Positions 25,569 through 33,520 of a DNA stretch of 64,000 bases are shown here, one piece after another; the stretch's first letter is position 1, and every line of letters starts with the position of its first letter. The position numbers and the translations under genes are program-made. The stretch spans positions 1,044,300 through 1,108,299 of the forward strand of contig NZ_NIST01000001.1 in NCBI RefSeq assembly GCF_002335745.1, written 5' to 3'. The DNA is from Evansella halocellulosilytica (lineage in GTDB: Bacteria > Bacillota > Bacilli > Bacillales > Salisediminibacteriaceae). The notes beneath the pieces are model-generated. The model ran no database searches and was not told the origin of the DNA. It was given only the letters and a program-made list of their open reading frames with translations.

Positions 25569-25898
25569 ATGGCGATACGAAGTCAATTATTAAAAGGGAT
25601 TCTCGAAGGATGTATTCTTGCGATCATCTCAAGGCAAACCGTTTATGGTTATGAGTTGTCTGTGAAATTGCATGACTATGGGATCGAAGTGAGTGAAGGG
25701 TCGATTTACCCAATCTTGCTGCGCCTTCAAAAAGACAAGCTCATTCAAGGGGAGATGAAAAAGTCTCCAAGCGGCCCGAATCGGAAATATTACACGTTAA
25801 CTGAAAAAGGGAAAAAGTCATTAAACGAATTTAAAGGAAACTGGGATGCATTGAAGACACCGGTTGATCAGCTGTTAGATAAGGAGGAGAGGGAATAA
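25569..25898 (+). CDS. PadR-family transcriptional regulator
   Basis: A 109-residue PadR-s2 protein: KGILEGCILAIISRQTVYGYE, the recognition helix EGSIYPILLRLQKDKLI, and the wing PSGPNRKYYTLTEKGK. AAGGTGGG precedes the ATG. The stop and the start of the next gene share one base (TAATG), so translation is coupled. Three palindromes in front of the gene are the likely operators. It is similar in kind, but not close in sequence, to the PadR at 22963. Confidence 0.93.
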   Translation: MAIRSQLLKGILEGCILAIISRQTVYGYELSVKLHDYGIEVSEGSIYPILLRLQKDKLIQGEMKKSPSGPNRKYYTLTEKGKKSLNEFKGNWDALKTPVDQLLDKEERE

Positions 25899-26572
25899 TG
25901 AATGCGGAAGTTTTAGTGAAAGAAAACAATAAGAAGCGTAAGGAATTGACGGAAGAGAATCAAAAAATTTACGGTGATATGCTTATTTATATTCGCACGT
26001 CTTTCAGTAAGTCCGAGCAAGAGACGGAAGAAATATTAATGGAAATACTTGATCATTTGCTTGAAGCGCAAGAAGCTGGCAAAACAGCAGCAGATGTTTT
26101 CGGAAACGATCCGAAACAATTTGCACACGATATCGTAGGAGAACTGCCGCAAATGGTCACCAAAAAGAAAATCGCAACTGCAATAAAATGGATGATTTAC
26201 TTATTTGCAACGTTAGCTATTTTCCAAGTGGTTTCTCAAATCATTTTATTTTTCACTGGATTAGATGACTTAACAAAAACGTACCATCTTGGCTCATGGA
26301 TTGTTTTATTAAGTATAAATGTCGTGATCTTTTTTATCCTTCTGTATAGTGTTTTTTCGTATCTTCGTTTTACTTGTTTTAAACGAGTAAAAAAATTGGT
26401 GGAGTTCCTTTATGCTTTCTTATTTGGGGCAATTATATTTGGAGTCTTTCTAGCTCTTTATTACTTCATACCTGAATTCGGTCCAACAATTGATGTACCG
26501 ATTTACATGGTATTTTTACTAGGAGTAGTTCTCTCTGTTATCGGACGTATAATCGGAAAGCTTAACAAGTAA
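25898..26572 (+). CDS. HAAS/DUF1129-like membrane protein
   Basis: A 224-residue protein. The N-terminal half is soluble and helical (ENQKIYGDMLIYIRTSFSKS, EILMEILDHLLEAQEAGKTA, GNDPKQFAHDIVGEL), matching the DUF1129/HAAS domain that accompanies PadR regulators. The C-terminal half has four membrane helices. It is coupled to the PadR gene by a one-base overlap. The role is unknown; such proteins may act as membrane partners or sensors in the same circuit. A long hairpin follows. Confidence 0.82.
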   Translation: MNAEVLVKENNKKRKELTEENQKIYGDMLIYIRTSFSKSEQETEEILMEILDHLLEAQEAGKTAADVFGNDPKQFAHDIVGELPQMVTKKKIATAIKWMIYLFATLAIFQVVSQIILFFTGLDDLTKTYHLGSWIVLLSINVVIFFILLYSVFSYLRFTCFKRVKKLVEFLYAFLFGAIIFGVFLALYYFIPEFGPTIDVPIYMVFLLGVVLSVIGRIIGKLNK

Positions 26573-26576
26573 CAAA

Positions 26577-26605
26577 GAGGCACATGTTCAAACAGCATGT
26601 GCCTC
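26577..26605. terminator. Bidirectional hairpin between convergent genes
   Basis: GAGGCACATG and CATGTGCCTC form a 10-bp stem. T content after it is poor on the plus strand and moderate on the minus strand. Confidence 0.6.
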
Positions 26606-26659
26606 GTTATGTTGAAATCAGTCTGTAACGTGGGAAAAAGTGATGGATTATGAATGTTT

Positions 26660-27238
26660 TTAACATTTTGGCTTGAGCATTTGCAATCTGCCTTTCTTTG
26701 GAAAGAGAACCGTTATTGAACCTTTTAAAAACCTTGTCGTTAGCGGAACTTGAAAGGTGATGATGAAAAAGATAAGTGAACATAATGACAGAATACAAGC
26801 AAACAAAGGGTTGATATAAAATAAATAACTATATACATACATTTTTATATAAATGAGGGTTGACCAATAAATATTCCAGCCATATTTAAAACGGATCATC
26901 TTTTTTTTATGAATAAAGTGTTCAATAAGAGAGGAACACGTGACCCATTTGATAACGTGGACAATTCGTTTTAACAGTGTATCAGGGAGCTTGGATAAAA
27001 AGAGAATGACGAGTGACGGAGTAATAAAAAATGTTTGGATGGCTCGCAGCAATCTCCAATTTACCCCTCTCGTGTTAAACTCCCACACTAGGTGTCTTTT
27101 ACAAATGTAATAATAGAGTGAGTTCAAGAAGCTGATGAAAATTAAACTTCTATAGTATTTAGGAACATATCTCCAAGACTTCCCGAAAATATTTAATATA
27201 AAAATGAACAAGATTAATGCAATTTGTTTTTGTTTCAT
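26660..27238 (-). CDS. Small polytopic membrane protein, CBO0543-like
   Basis: A 192-residue membrane protein with about five helices, rich in Tyr, Trp and Lys at the helix edges. Size and layout (YVPKYYRSLIFISFL, then LLRAIQTFFITPSLVILF and FKYGWNIYWSTLIYIKMY) resemble the CBO0543 family of unknown function common in bacilli, but this is a tentative match. AAGGAG lies before the ATG. It is monocistronic. Confidence 0.6.
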   Translation of the reverse strand: MKQKQIALILFIFILNIFGKSWRYVPKYYRSLIFISFLNSLYYYICKRHLVWEFNTRGVNWRLLRAIQTFFITPSLVILFLSKLPDTLLKRIVHVIKWVTCSSLIEHFIHKKKMIRFKYGWNIYWSTLIYIKMYVYSYLFYINPLFACILSLCSLIFFIITFQVPLTTRFLKGSITVLFPKKGRLQMLKPKC

Positions 27239-27410
27239 CTTTTTCTCCTTAAACTTATTCTGCGTCTATATTACATTATATGTAAAATATAACGATTGTT
27301 CCCTGGGAATTAATGTAATAAATCTGGTTGGCATAAGGAAATGAATAGAAACGTTTGTGGCGAAAATCGTATCTTAAGCATGAGTGAAAGCGACATCGTT
27401 CTGAAACGCT

Positions 27411-27444
27411 GAAAAAACAGATCCATTATATTGGACCTGTTTTT
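27411..27444 (-). terminator. Minus-strand terminator
   Basis: On the minus strand AACAGGTCC pairs with GGATCTGTT (one G-U), then six T. It ends the gene at 27499-28026. Confidence 0.8.
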
Positions 27445-27498
27445 ATGTATGAACGAATTATGTATATCCACTAATTGAGTGTTTAGTTAAAACGAAAA

Positions 27499-28026
27499 CT
27501 ACCGACTTATGTGATCAATCTTCCAGATTTCATCTTCTTCAGCGATGATATATGTTATTGAAATGTTCTTATTAGTGTTAGAAGTGTAGGTTAAGGAGAT
27601 GTTTCCCATTTCATTTCCAAGTTTCTTTAATTCAAATTGGTCGAGTGTATTTGGCAGCCATTCCTTTAATCCACTACCACCATTAATGTGTAATGTTCCA
27701 CGATCCTCATCTCCATTGAGATTGTCTGAAAATTGGATATGATCGGTGAGGAAGTTTTTTACCTCGCCGATTGTTTCACTAGCGTAGAATGATTCTACTA
27801 CGTCTTTGGCATGAAGGAAATCTTGAAAATTAATCGACTTTACTGAATCTAGCTCTTCCTCTAGATGAGAGATTTCTGCTAATAATTGTGTGTTTCCCTC
27901 TTGTAATTGTTCAAATGTGATCTCTTGTTCTTTAGCCGCTAATTGGTCATCTGGGTCATTAAAAACGATTAAAACGGTGATGACGAGAACTGCTATAATT
28001 GCAAAATAAACAATATTTTTTTTCAT
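27499..28026 (-). CDS. Membrane-anchored extracytoplasmic protein, unknown
   Basis: A 175-residue protein with an N-terminal membrane helix (IVYFAIIAVLVITVLIVF, residues 5-22), a short coiled coil (about 38-60) and a C-terminal domain (about 70-175) that looks like a small alpha+beta NTF2-like fold (AKDVVESFYASETIGEVKNF ... WKIDHISR). Function unknown. The start at 28026 is chosen because GGGAGG lies 6 bases upstream; the longer frame to 28089 adds only polar residues. Confidence 0.72.
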   Translation of the reverse strand: MKKNIVYFAIIAVLVITVLIVFNDPDDQLAAKEQEITFEQLQEGNTQLLAEISHLEEELDSVKSINFQDFLHAKDVVESFYASETIGEVKNFLTDHIQFSDNLNGDEDRGTLHINGGSGLKEWLPNTLDQFELKKLGNEMGNISLTYTSNTNKNISITYIIAEEDEIWKIDHISR

Positions 28027-28095
28027 AGAATCCTCCCGTAAATCAATCTTTCTTTTGTTCAGCTTAACATCCTTAACATATATATCCAAATAATA

Positions 28096-28125
28096 AAGAA
28101 ACAGCCCTTCGAGGAGGGCTGCTTC
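28096..28125 (-). terminator. Minus-strand terminator of the AraC-type gene
   Basis: On the minus strand AGCAGCCCT/AGGGCTGTT forms the stem and TTTCTTTATT follows. Confidence 0.8.
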
Positions 28126-28132
28126 TAACTAT

Positions 28133-28978
28133 TTATTTTTTCTTCACGGGGATCCAAATTTCGGTTTTTTCATGGGTGCTTGAGAGAATTTCAGGTCTAT
28201 CCGATAGTTCATAATTTGATGCGGGAAACCATTCGGAATAGACTCTTCCCCAAACGTCTTGAATGTCTGACCATTCACCGTCTACTTCAAAAATCGCCCA
28301 AGTTGATGCAGGAATCCCGAGCTGGCTTAAGTTATCTGGGCACGATTTTGTCGTTGCCACAGCATAATAATAATCAAGTTCGCCTTCTTCCGTTTTATCC
28401 TCAACATAGTTTGTATTTACATGTAGGATCCCAGAAGGATCAATGTTTGATAACCCTTCCAATTGTGTTGTTAACTCATCTGTAACTTCCTCTAAAAATT
28501 GGGCGATTCCAGGGTTAACTCCTTCATCACTGACACTTACTCTTCGTTTTACCCCGACAATGTGGAAAGCATCTTTCTTTTCGATTTTGTAATTCATTTC
28601 TGTTCCTCCTTGAATGGTTAGTTGGAATGTCATTCGAGGATAGGCTTTCAATGAATGTTTGTGAGCTCGAGCTTCTGATGGCGTGACGCCGTGTAAGCTT
28701 TGAAACGCTCTCGTAAATGAATCTGGAGAGGAGTAGCCATATTTTATCGCAATATCAATCACCTTAGTATCACTTTCCATTAAATCAAGTGCAGCAAGTG
28801 ACAATCTCCTACGCCGGATATAATCGGATAGTGAAATCCCTGCTAAAAACGAAAACGTACGTTTGAAATGGTAATCTGAGCAGCAGGCAATTTTTGCGAC
28901 TTCCTTCATGTCGATCTCATCGGTTAAATAATCCTCAATATACTGTAATGCTCCATTCATTTTTTCAAGCGAATCCAT
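28133..28978 (-). CDS. AraC-family regulator with GyrI-like effector domain
   Basis: A 281-residue regulator. Residues 1-~105 are two AraC helix-turn-helix units ([20 protein letters not shown], then [20 protein letters not shown] followed by [10 protein letters not shown]). Residues ~125-280 form a GyrI-like/SOUL-type small-molecule binding domain ending in TEIWIPVKK. The family includes BmrR-like and Rob-like multidrug sensors. The start at 28978 has AAAGGAGGT. The longer frame reaches into the neighbouring LysE gene and is not used. Two other free-standing GyrI-like proteins occur at 39042 and 43150. Confidence 0.9.
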   Translation of the reverse strand: MDSLEKMNGALQYIEDYLTDEIDMKEVAKIACCSDYHFKRTFSFLAGISLSDYIRRRRLSLAALDLMESDTKVIDIAIKYGYSSPDSFTRAFQSLHGVTPSEARAHKHSLKAYPRMTFQLTIQGGTEMNYKIEKKDAFHIVGVKRRVSVSDEGVNPGIAQFLEEVTDELTTQLEGLSNIDPSGILHVNTNYVEDKTEEGELDYYYAVATTKSCPDNLSQLGIPASTWAIFEVDGEWSDIQDVWGRVYSEWFPASNYELSDRPEILSSTHEKTEIWIPVKKK

Positions 28979-29058
28979 GTAAATGACCTCCTTTACACTA
29001 CTAGAATAGCAAGGGCTGAATGTTTGCTCTCGACATTTTGAGTTCAGTTCTGCAGGGG

Positions 29059-29658
29059 TTAAATATGAAAGAGCATGTAGACAGCAAGTATCCACATTGT
29101 GATCGCTGAAATTTTATTAATCACTGTACGAAACGTAAAGTTTTTATCCTTTTTGCCAATGATTCGTCCTACCAAGGCGAGCAGGAAAAAGTAGATCCAA
29201 GAGACAATAATCGTTGCTGTCATGAACATCCATTTATCAATGTTTGAAAATAGCAGTGATTGTGTCCCGATGACCCCGACAGTATCAAGCAATGCATGCG
29301 GATTAAGCAGCGAAACAGATGAGGCAAATATCACTTGTTTTTTTGCGGTAGCAGGTGGCTCTTTGCTGCCATTTCTTACATTGGTTTTCCAAATTGTCCA
29401 GCCCATATACAGCAAAAAGATAAATCCTCCGATTAGCAACGCCGGTTTCATGCTTTCAAACAAATCTGCAACGATACTCATTGAAAAGACAGCAATGATA
29501 ATTAAAATTGTGTCACAAATCGATGCGCTTAATATCGCAGGCAATGATTTTGAATAAGATGGCTGATTCATCCCTTGGTTAAAAATAAAGACGTTTTGTG
29601 CGCCCATTGGCAAAATAAGACTGAATGCTAGTATGAATCCATATATAAATGCTTCCAT
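29059..29658 (-). CDS. LysE/ArgO-family amino acid exporter
   Basis: A 199-residue membrane protein with six helices. The N-terminal signature [14 protein letters not shown] and the later [16 protein letters not shown] are diagnostic of the LysE/ArgO branch, which exports basic amino acids such as lysine, arginine or their analogues. AAGGAGC lies before the ATG. It is transcribed towards the AraC/GyrI regulator gene, which begins 80 bp downstream on the same strand, so the two may be cotranscribed. Confidence 0.92.
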   Translation of the reverse strand: MEAFIYGFILAFSLILPMGAQNVFIFNQGMNQPSYSKSLPAILSASICDTILIIIAVFSMSIVADLFESMKPALLIGGFIFLLYMGWTIWKTNVRNGSKEPPATAKKQVIFASSVSLLNPHALLDTVGVIGTQSLLFSNIDKWMFMTATIIVSWIYFFLLALVGRIIGKKDKNFTFRTVINKISAITMWILAVYMLFHI

Positions 29659-29915
29659 ATCGCTTTGCTCCTTTTTGAAATAGGTATGTTCGGCAAATAG
29701 AGAACATCAACTCTGACAGGCGTTGGTGGCAATGGCATTATAGCAACAAGAAAAGTACCTTTAAGGCACTTTTAAGAATATGAATATTTTAACATTTTTT
29801 AAAAACGATGTGGACAAATGATTGGGAATGCGAATATATGTTCTTGTCTTTCGGGTCAGTATTGTGTATGATTGTGTTAATAACTTCTAACATGTCGCCC
29901 ATAGAGGAGGGTAAG

Positions 29916-30362
29916 ATGCAAAATAATACATTAAGTCACTTTGAAGGAACGATTGTCAGAATATTGGAACTAAAGGATGTAACTGAATCTGAGCTATGTG
30001 AACCGATTCGAGAAGAAAAATGGTCAATCAGAGAAATTGTTGGGCATATGTATTCATGGGATCAGTACAATTTAGAACAGATGGTCCCAAACATGTCTGA
30101 AGGGAACGCTTTACCACCATTTCCTGATCACGACGAGTTTAACGAATCAGCGATGTCACAACTGGAAAACGTCCCAGTGGATGAGATTATTGAAACCTTT
30201 GTGCGAACAAGAAAAAAGTTAATACAGTACTTAATGGACTTAGGAGATGTTAGGTTTACAATTGGAAAAGGAAAACGGCAATTCTCACCGGAAAGTTTTA
30301 TAAAAATCTTTCTCAAACATGACCAACATCATTTAAAGCAAATTGAAGAAAAGTTGTCATAA
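29916..30362 (+). CDS. DinB-fold protein
   Basis: A 148-residue four-helix-bundle protein of the DinB/YfiT-like superfamily. Putative metal ligands are His in REIVGHMYSWDQYN and the HDQHH cluster near the C-terminus (KHDQHHLKQIEEKL). Known members are thiol-dependent S-transferases or metal-dependent hydrolases, for example bacillithiol transferases. I start at 29916, where GGAGGG precedes ATG; the longer frame to 29808 contains an unlikely hydrophobic leader. A second DinB-fold gene follows 52 bp later. Confidence 0.85.
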   Translation: MQNNTLSHFEGTIVRILELKDVTESELCEPIREEKWSIREIVGHMYSWDQYNLEQMVPNMSEGNALPPFPDHDEFNESAMSQLENVPVDEIIETFVRTRKKLIQYLMDLGDVRFTIGKGKRQFSPESFIKIFLKHDQHHLKQIEEKLS

Positions 30363-30414
30363 GTGTTTTCGAAAAAGGAAGCTGCTAAAAAATCGCAAAT
30401 AGGAGGAAGAAACA

Positions 30415-30858
30415 TTGTATACTTTTTTTCAGTATAACTGGCAAGTAAGGGACGAGTGGTTCGAATGGTGTAAAAGTGTTGATCCTGATGAGTTAACACG
30501 AGAGCGTACAGGTGGGATGGGGAGTATATTAAAAACGTTGCATCATATTGTCGATGTTGAGCAGGCATGGATAAACGGGCTGCAAGGCAAAAAAGAATAC
30601 CATTATCGTTATGAAGATTATCAATCGCTGAACGCAATCATTGAACTATCAGACAAGTGTAGAAATGAAATACAAGAATATTTATCTCGTTGGGAAGAAG
30701 AGGATGAGTCGAAAACATTTGAGGTATTTTCTTATGGTGAAGTCGTCCGCCATGTTATTGCGCATGAAATCCATCACATCGGTCAGCTTTCCATTTGGTC
30801 AAGGGAGTTAGATAAAAGGCCGATTACAGCGAACCTTATTAGAAGAGGACTAGGATAG
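30415..30858 (+). CDS. DinB-family protein
   Basis: A 147-residue DinB-family four-helix bundle with the classic three-His metal site: His in LKTLHHIVDVEQAWI and the HEIHHIGQL motif near residue 120. The start codon is TTG with AGGAGG 7 bases upstream. It follows another DinB-fold gene, with a terminator after it. The exact transferase or hydrolase activity is unknown; the two are probably an operon of related detoxification enzymes (inference). Confidence 0.9.
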   Translation: MYTFFQYNWQVRDEWFEWCKSVDPDELTRERTGGMGSILKTLHHIVDVEQAWINGLQGKKEYHYRYEDYQSLNAIIELSDKCRNEIQEYLSRWEEEDESKTFEVFSYGEVVRHVIAHEIHHIGQLSIWSRELDKRPITANLIRRGLG

Positions 30859-30874
30859 GAATATTTAAAGTTTT

Positions 30875-30904
30875 AGGCGAGCTGCATAATGCGGTTCGCC
30901 TTTT
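30875..30904 (+). terminator. Terminator after the DinB pair
   Basis: AGGCGA/TCGCCT encloses GCTGC/GCGGT with loop ATAAT, followed by four T. Confidence 0.8.
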
Positions 30905-31018
30905 CATGAGATTCATTTATGGCAGTATGAAACATTTGCTCAAATGATACGTATCCATATTAATATGTTGAAAACCGATTCTAGGGACGATTTTAAAAAG
31001 AAAGGAACGGTGTTTCAA

Positions 31019-31312
31019 ATGTTAAAAGCGTTGTATGTCGGATTTGCCATCGTATGTGCAATTTGTCTTGTTGCAGCCGTTATGCAAGATGCCAACATTA
31101 TCTTCGTGTTTTCAGGTGCTGTAGCAGTTATCTGTTTCATTCTATCTGGTATTTTTTCAGGAGCATTAAATAATGGTGATGCCAATCGAGCTCATTTTCA
31201 TACAGAGTCAAAACAACAACGTCGGGAAAGAACCGGGCTTGCAGGGAAACTTTTCTTTGTAGCTTTGCCAAATGTTGCTGCTTTTGTTTTCATGTATATA
31301 TTTTATATTTAG
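31019..31312 (+). CDS. Small membrane protein, DUF5316-like
   Basis: A 97-residue protein with three membrane helices (LYVGFAIVCAICLVAAV, IFVFSGAVAVICFILSGIF, LFFVALPNVAAFVFMYIF) and a polar loop GALNNGDANRAHFHTES. The loop with GD-x-x-R-A-x-x-H is typical of the DUF5316 family. Function unknown. I chose the ATG at 31019; the 25 codons before it in the longer frame are polar, and AAAGGAA lies 11 bases upstream of this ATG. Confidence 0.72.
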   Translation: MLKALYVGFAIVCAICLVAAVMQDANIIFVFSGAVAVICFILSGIFSGALNNGDANRAHFHTESKQQRRERTGLAGKLFFVALPNVAAFVFMYIFYI

Positions 31313-31317
31313 AAATG

Positions 31318-31352
31318 GACTTAGAGGATTGTTTCGTTCTCTAAGTCTTTTT
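31318..31352 (+). terminator. Terminator after the DUF5316-like gene
   Basis: GACTTAGAG/CTCTAAGTC with five T. Confidence 0.92.
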
Positions 31353-31460
31353 ATTGTATTCTTTGTAAACCACAGGCTCTGCCTGTGTGAAAATAAACCT
31401 TTAAGGGTTGTATTCGTGAGAGCTCTTTAAAAGTAAGAATAGTTGGAAGGTATACTGCTT

Positions 31461-31620
31461 GCTTTCACCCCAGGGCACAAGTGCGACATCCGCTCTTACT
31501 TCACTTTGTTCGTATTCACGGTGTCTTCTTTGCCACGGACGAACGGTTGAGCTACTTCGATCAAGCTCGAAGGGATCTCAACTCGTCCGTTTTTCCGTAG
31601 GAAAGAGCTTTACTTCTTCG
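31461..31620 (+). repeat. Dispersed repeat, copy 1 of an inverted pair
   Basis: It begins GCTTTCACCCC and includes GGCACAAGTGCGACATC and GGTGTCTTCTTTGC. These match the complement of 31983-32055 along the whole length with scattered changes. Confidence 0.7.
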
Positions 31621-31885
31621 AAAATACACCGATTTGTCTCGACGGATAATCGGCAGAGCCATACTAGTAGAGGAAGAGACAGTCCCAGTACCTTCCCCCT
31701 TTTGATGACAACTTTATTTGCGTTATGTCATTTATTATCTTAAATGATGGATACGAAATGAACATAAGTTTCTTTGATAACAAAAGCCCTTTAATGAGAT
31801 AAAATGAGCTGAGATACAACTTCCCCCAACTCGTTTTTTCTATGTATGCTATTAGAATGTTATTTAAATGTCATCATATACTCGA

Positions 31886-32069
31886 AAGAGTGCCAGGCGG
31901 TGACTCAGGCGGGAAAAGCAATCGTCGAAAATCCCCTAGGTGCACACAGTGTGACACCTAGGAAGTTGAGGCATTGCCCGCTGCAAAGAAGACACTACGA
32001 ATGCAAACGAAGTGCAGCACGAGTAGATGTCGCACTTGTGCTTTGGAGTGAAAGCGTCCGCCTATAGCG
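31886..32069 (-). repeat. Dispersed repeat, copy 2 of an inverted pair
   Basis: On the minus strand it begins with the GGCGGACGCTTTCACTCC edge, then AGCACAAGTGCGACATC and AGTGTCTTCTTTGC. It carries an internal hairpin CCTAGGTG/CACCTAGG (31935-31962). It looks like a non-coding intergenic repeat of bacilli. Confidence 0.7.
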
Positions 32070-32140
32070 ATTTCGAATTCTATATGATTATGAAAAGGGA
32101 TATCCTCAAAAAACTTTTGACACGGACCAAATTAAATAAG

Positions 32141-32210
32141 GTCCCTTAAGGGACTCTGGTGGTAAAGTGCCCTTATAGGGCGAAATTAAAACCGCCCGTT
32201 TTACGGGCGG
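32141..32210. repeat. Three hairpins in 70 bases
   Basis: GTCCCTTAAGGGAC (32141-32154), GCCCTTATAGGGC (32169-32181) and CCGCCCGT-TTT-ACGGGCGG (32192-32210) follow one another at 23-28 base steps. None has a T tract, so they are not ordinary terminators. Confidence 0.75.
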
Positions 32211-32262
32211 ATACTTATTGTGAAATGTTAGGTCGGGGGCGGAGTACTTTATCGTAATTCTA

Positions 32263-32365
32263 ATTAGCGGATAAATCGAATTTCTTACAGGATAAAATCA
32301 AATTTTTGCTGATATAACCTAGTTTTTACAAGAGAAATCAACATTTTCGCGGATAGACCCATGAT
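32263..32365 (+). repeat. 21-bp-period array (GGATAAA family)
   Basis: Boundary ATTCTAATTAGC is followed by GGATAAA, GGATAAA, GATATAA, GAGAAAT and GGATAGA at exact or near 21-base intervals. Same orientation as the 23.4-kb copy. Confidence 0.7.
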
Positions 32366-32484
32366 GAACACGATCACTAACAACCTGGCACTTTGTCACG
32401 TTAGACAAGCAAGATGAATATACTTTTAGTGGACGAAAGGTCCAATGAAGAGGAAAACTTCATCTTTAGCAAATTAGATTCTAA

Positions 32485-32515
32485 TAAAAAAAGCTATCCA
32501 TCGGGGGATAGCTTT
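32485..32515 (-). terminator. Minus-strand terminator of the coat protein gene
   Basis: On the minus strand AAAGCTATCC/GGATAGCTTT with a run of seven T. Confidence 0.9.
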
Positions 32516-32528
32516 AAGAACACGGTGA

Positions 32529-33305
32529 TTATTTAGAATCTACTCGTACTTGTTGATTTTGAAGGACTTTGAGTGTAAGTTCAAGTACCATTTTTTCTTC
32601 AACAGAAGTAAAAGTACCTTCTTCGAATGGTGCTTGAATGCACTCACCTCTATGGTTGCTCACTTTACCCATTTTTCGGTCTAAAGCAGAATCCATTTCA
32701 AAGAAGCGACTAGACACTAATTCACAAAACGGTAGCTCGTTAAAATTCTCTCCGCTAATTTGGTCAAATTGAGAAAGGTCTCCAGACATCAACTCTTCTT
32801 TTTGAGCAAAACCTTTTGGAAGCGGGGAAGTCGTAAAAAATGTGAACTCATTTCTATCAGGCTGAACACTGAATTTCGGCTCTTTGATAAAGTCAACTTC
32901 AGCTACAGCTGAAAACGGGACATCCTTTGTGATTGATCGGATATTGGAAATGACAGAGTGAGGTGAGCCGTATTTCGGTGAAGCATATTGAATGTTTTTA
33001 CGAACAAACCCACTTAAAAATAGCTTCTTAGTTGGCAATAAGAGACGACATTGTGTGAGCTTTAAGTTCTTCTTAATGTCTTTAATTTCAAGAACTGGCT
33101 CAGGGAATTTAATTGTCGTATTCAAGTCAATTTGGACCGTAGTTTCTGCTAATACAACAGGTGACTTTATAATCGTGTGACCTTTTGTAATGTCAGGTTT
33201 AGCAGGAGATGTTTTGGCACTTGGAGAGACGGCATTTTTTTGCGCTTTCGGTCTGTGGTTATTTTTGAAATAGGGTGGTGCAGGTTTGTGATTTCTATTC
33301 CACAT
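32529..33305 (-). CDS. Spore coat-type protein with SPOCS-like domain
   Basis: A 258-residue protein without signal peptide. The N-terminal ~45 residues are low-complexity (Pro/Lys/Ser). Residues ~75-140 contain LTQCRLLLPTKKLFLSGFVR, NIQYASP and DVPFSAVAEVDF, which resemble the SPOCS (DUF3794) domain of spore coat proteins. The C-terminal part ends EKMVLELTLKVLQNQQVRVD. It is probably made late in sporulation in the mother cell (inference from family). GGAGGTGA precedes the ATG. Terminator follows. Confidence 0.75.
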   Translation of the reverse strand: MWNRNHKPAPPYFKNNHRPKAQKNAVSPSAKTSPAKPDITKGHTIIKSPVVLAETTVQIDLNTTIKFPEPVLEIKDIKKNLKLTQCRLLLPTKKLFLSGFVRKNIQYASPKYGSPHSVISNIRSITKDVPFSAVAEVDFIKEPKFSVQPDRNEFTFFTTSPLPKGFAQKEELMSGDLSQFDQISGENFNELPFCELVSSRFFEMDSALDRKMGKVSNHRGECIQAPFEEGTFTSVEEKMVLELTLKVLQNQQVRVDSK

Positions 33306-33433
33306 AACAATTCACCTCCTTATTTTAAAGTAAATTACGAGTTGTGAGTTACCTCGTACAAATAATATATGTAAGAAAAGCTTTGTGGACAGGGTACCTG
33401 TTCACGGCTTTTGAGCATTTTTTCATATTTGAC

Positions 33434-33468
33434 AATTCGACAAGTGCCAGGCACTTGTCGAATTTTTT
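33434..33468. repeat. Palindrome with GTGCCAGGCAC core
   Basis: Perfect 14-bp arms AATTCGACAAGTGC and complement around CAG, with six T on the plus strand. It could act as a terminator for leftward or rightward read-through but sits between two divergent genes. Confidence 0.7.
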
Positions 33469-33520
33469 GGTTAAATGATGGGCATAATACTGTCTGACAA
33501 TTACTAGGAGGTGGAAGGGA

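Larger units (their letters stand above)
31353..32528. other. Gene desert of ~1.2 kb rich in repeats
   Basis: No coding region is supported on either strand; short open frames here are inside repeats. It contains a small palindrome CACAGGC-TCT-GCCTGTG (31371-31387), an inverted pair of a dispersed repeat (31461 and 31886), three consecutive hairpins (32141-32210), a 21-bp-period array (32263-32365) and the terminator of the coat gene. Confidence 0.7.

Noticed and set aside
31459-32067. Short plus-strand frames in the gene desert (31459-31743 and 31846-32067)
   Set aside because: They coincide with the inverted repeat copies, and the translation changes frame relative to the shared sequence.
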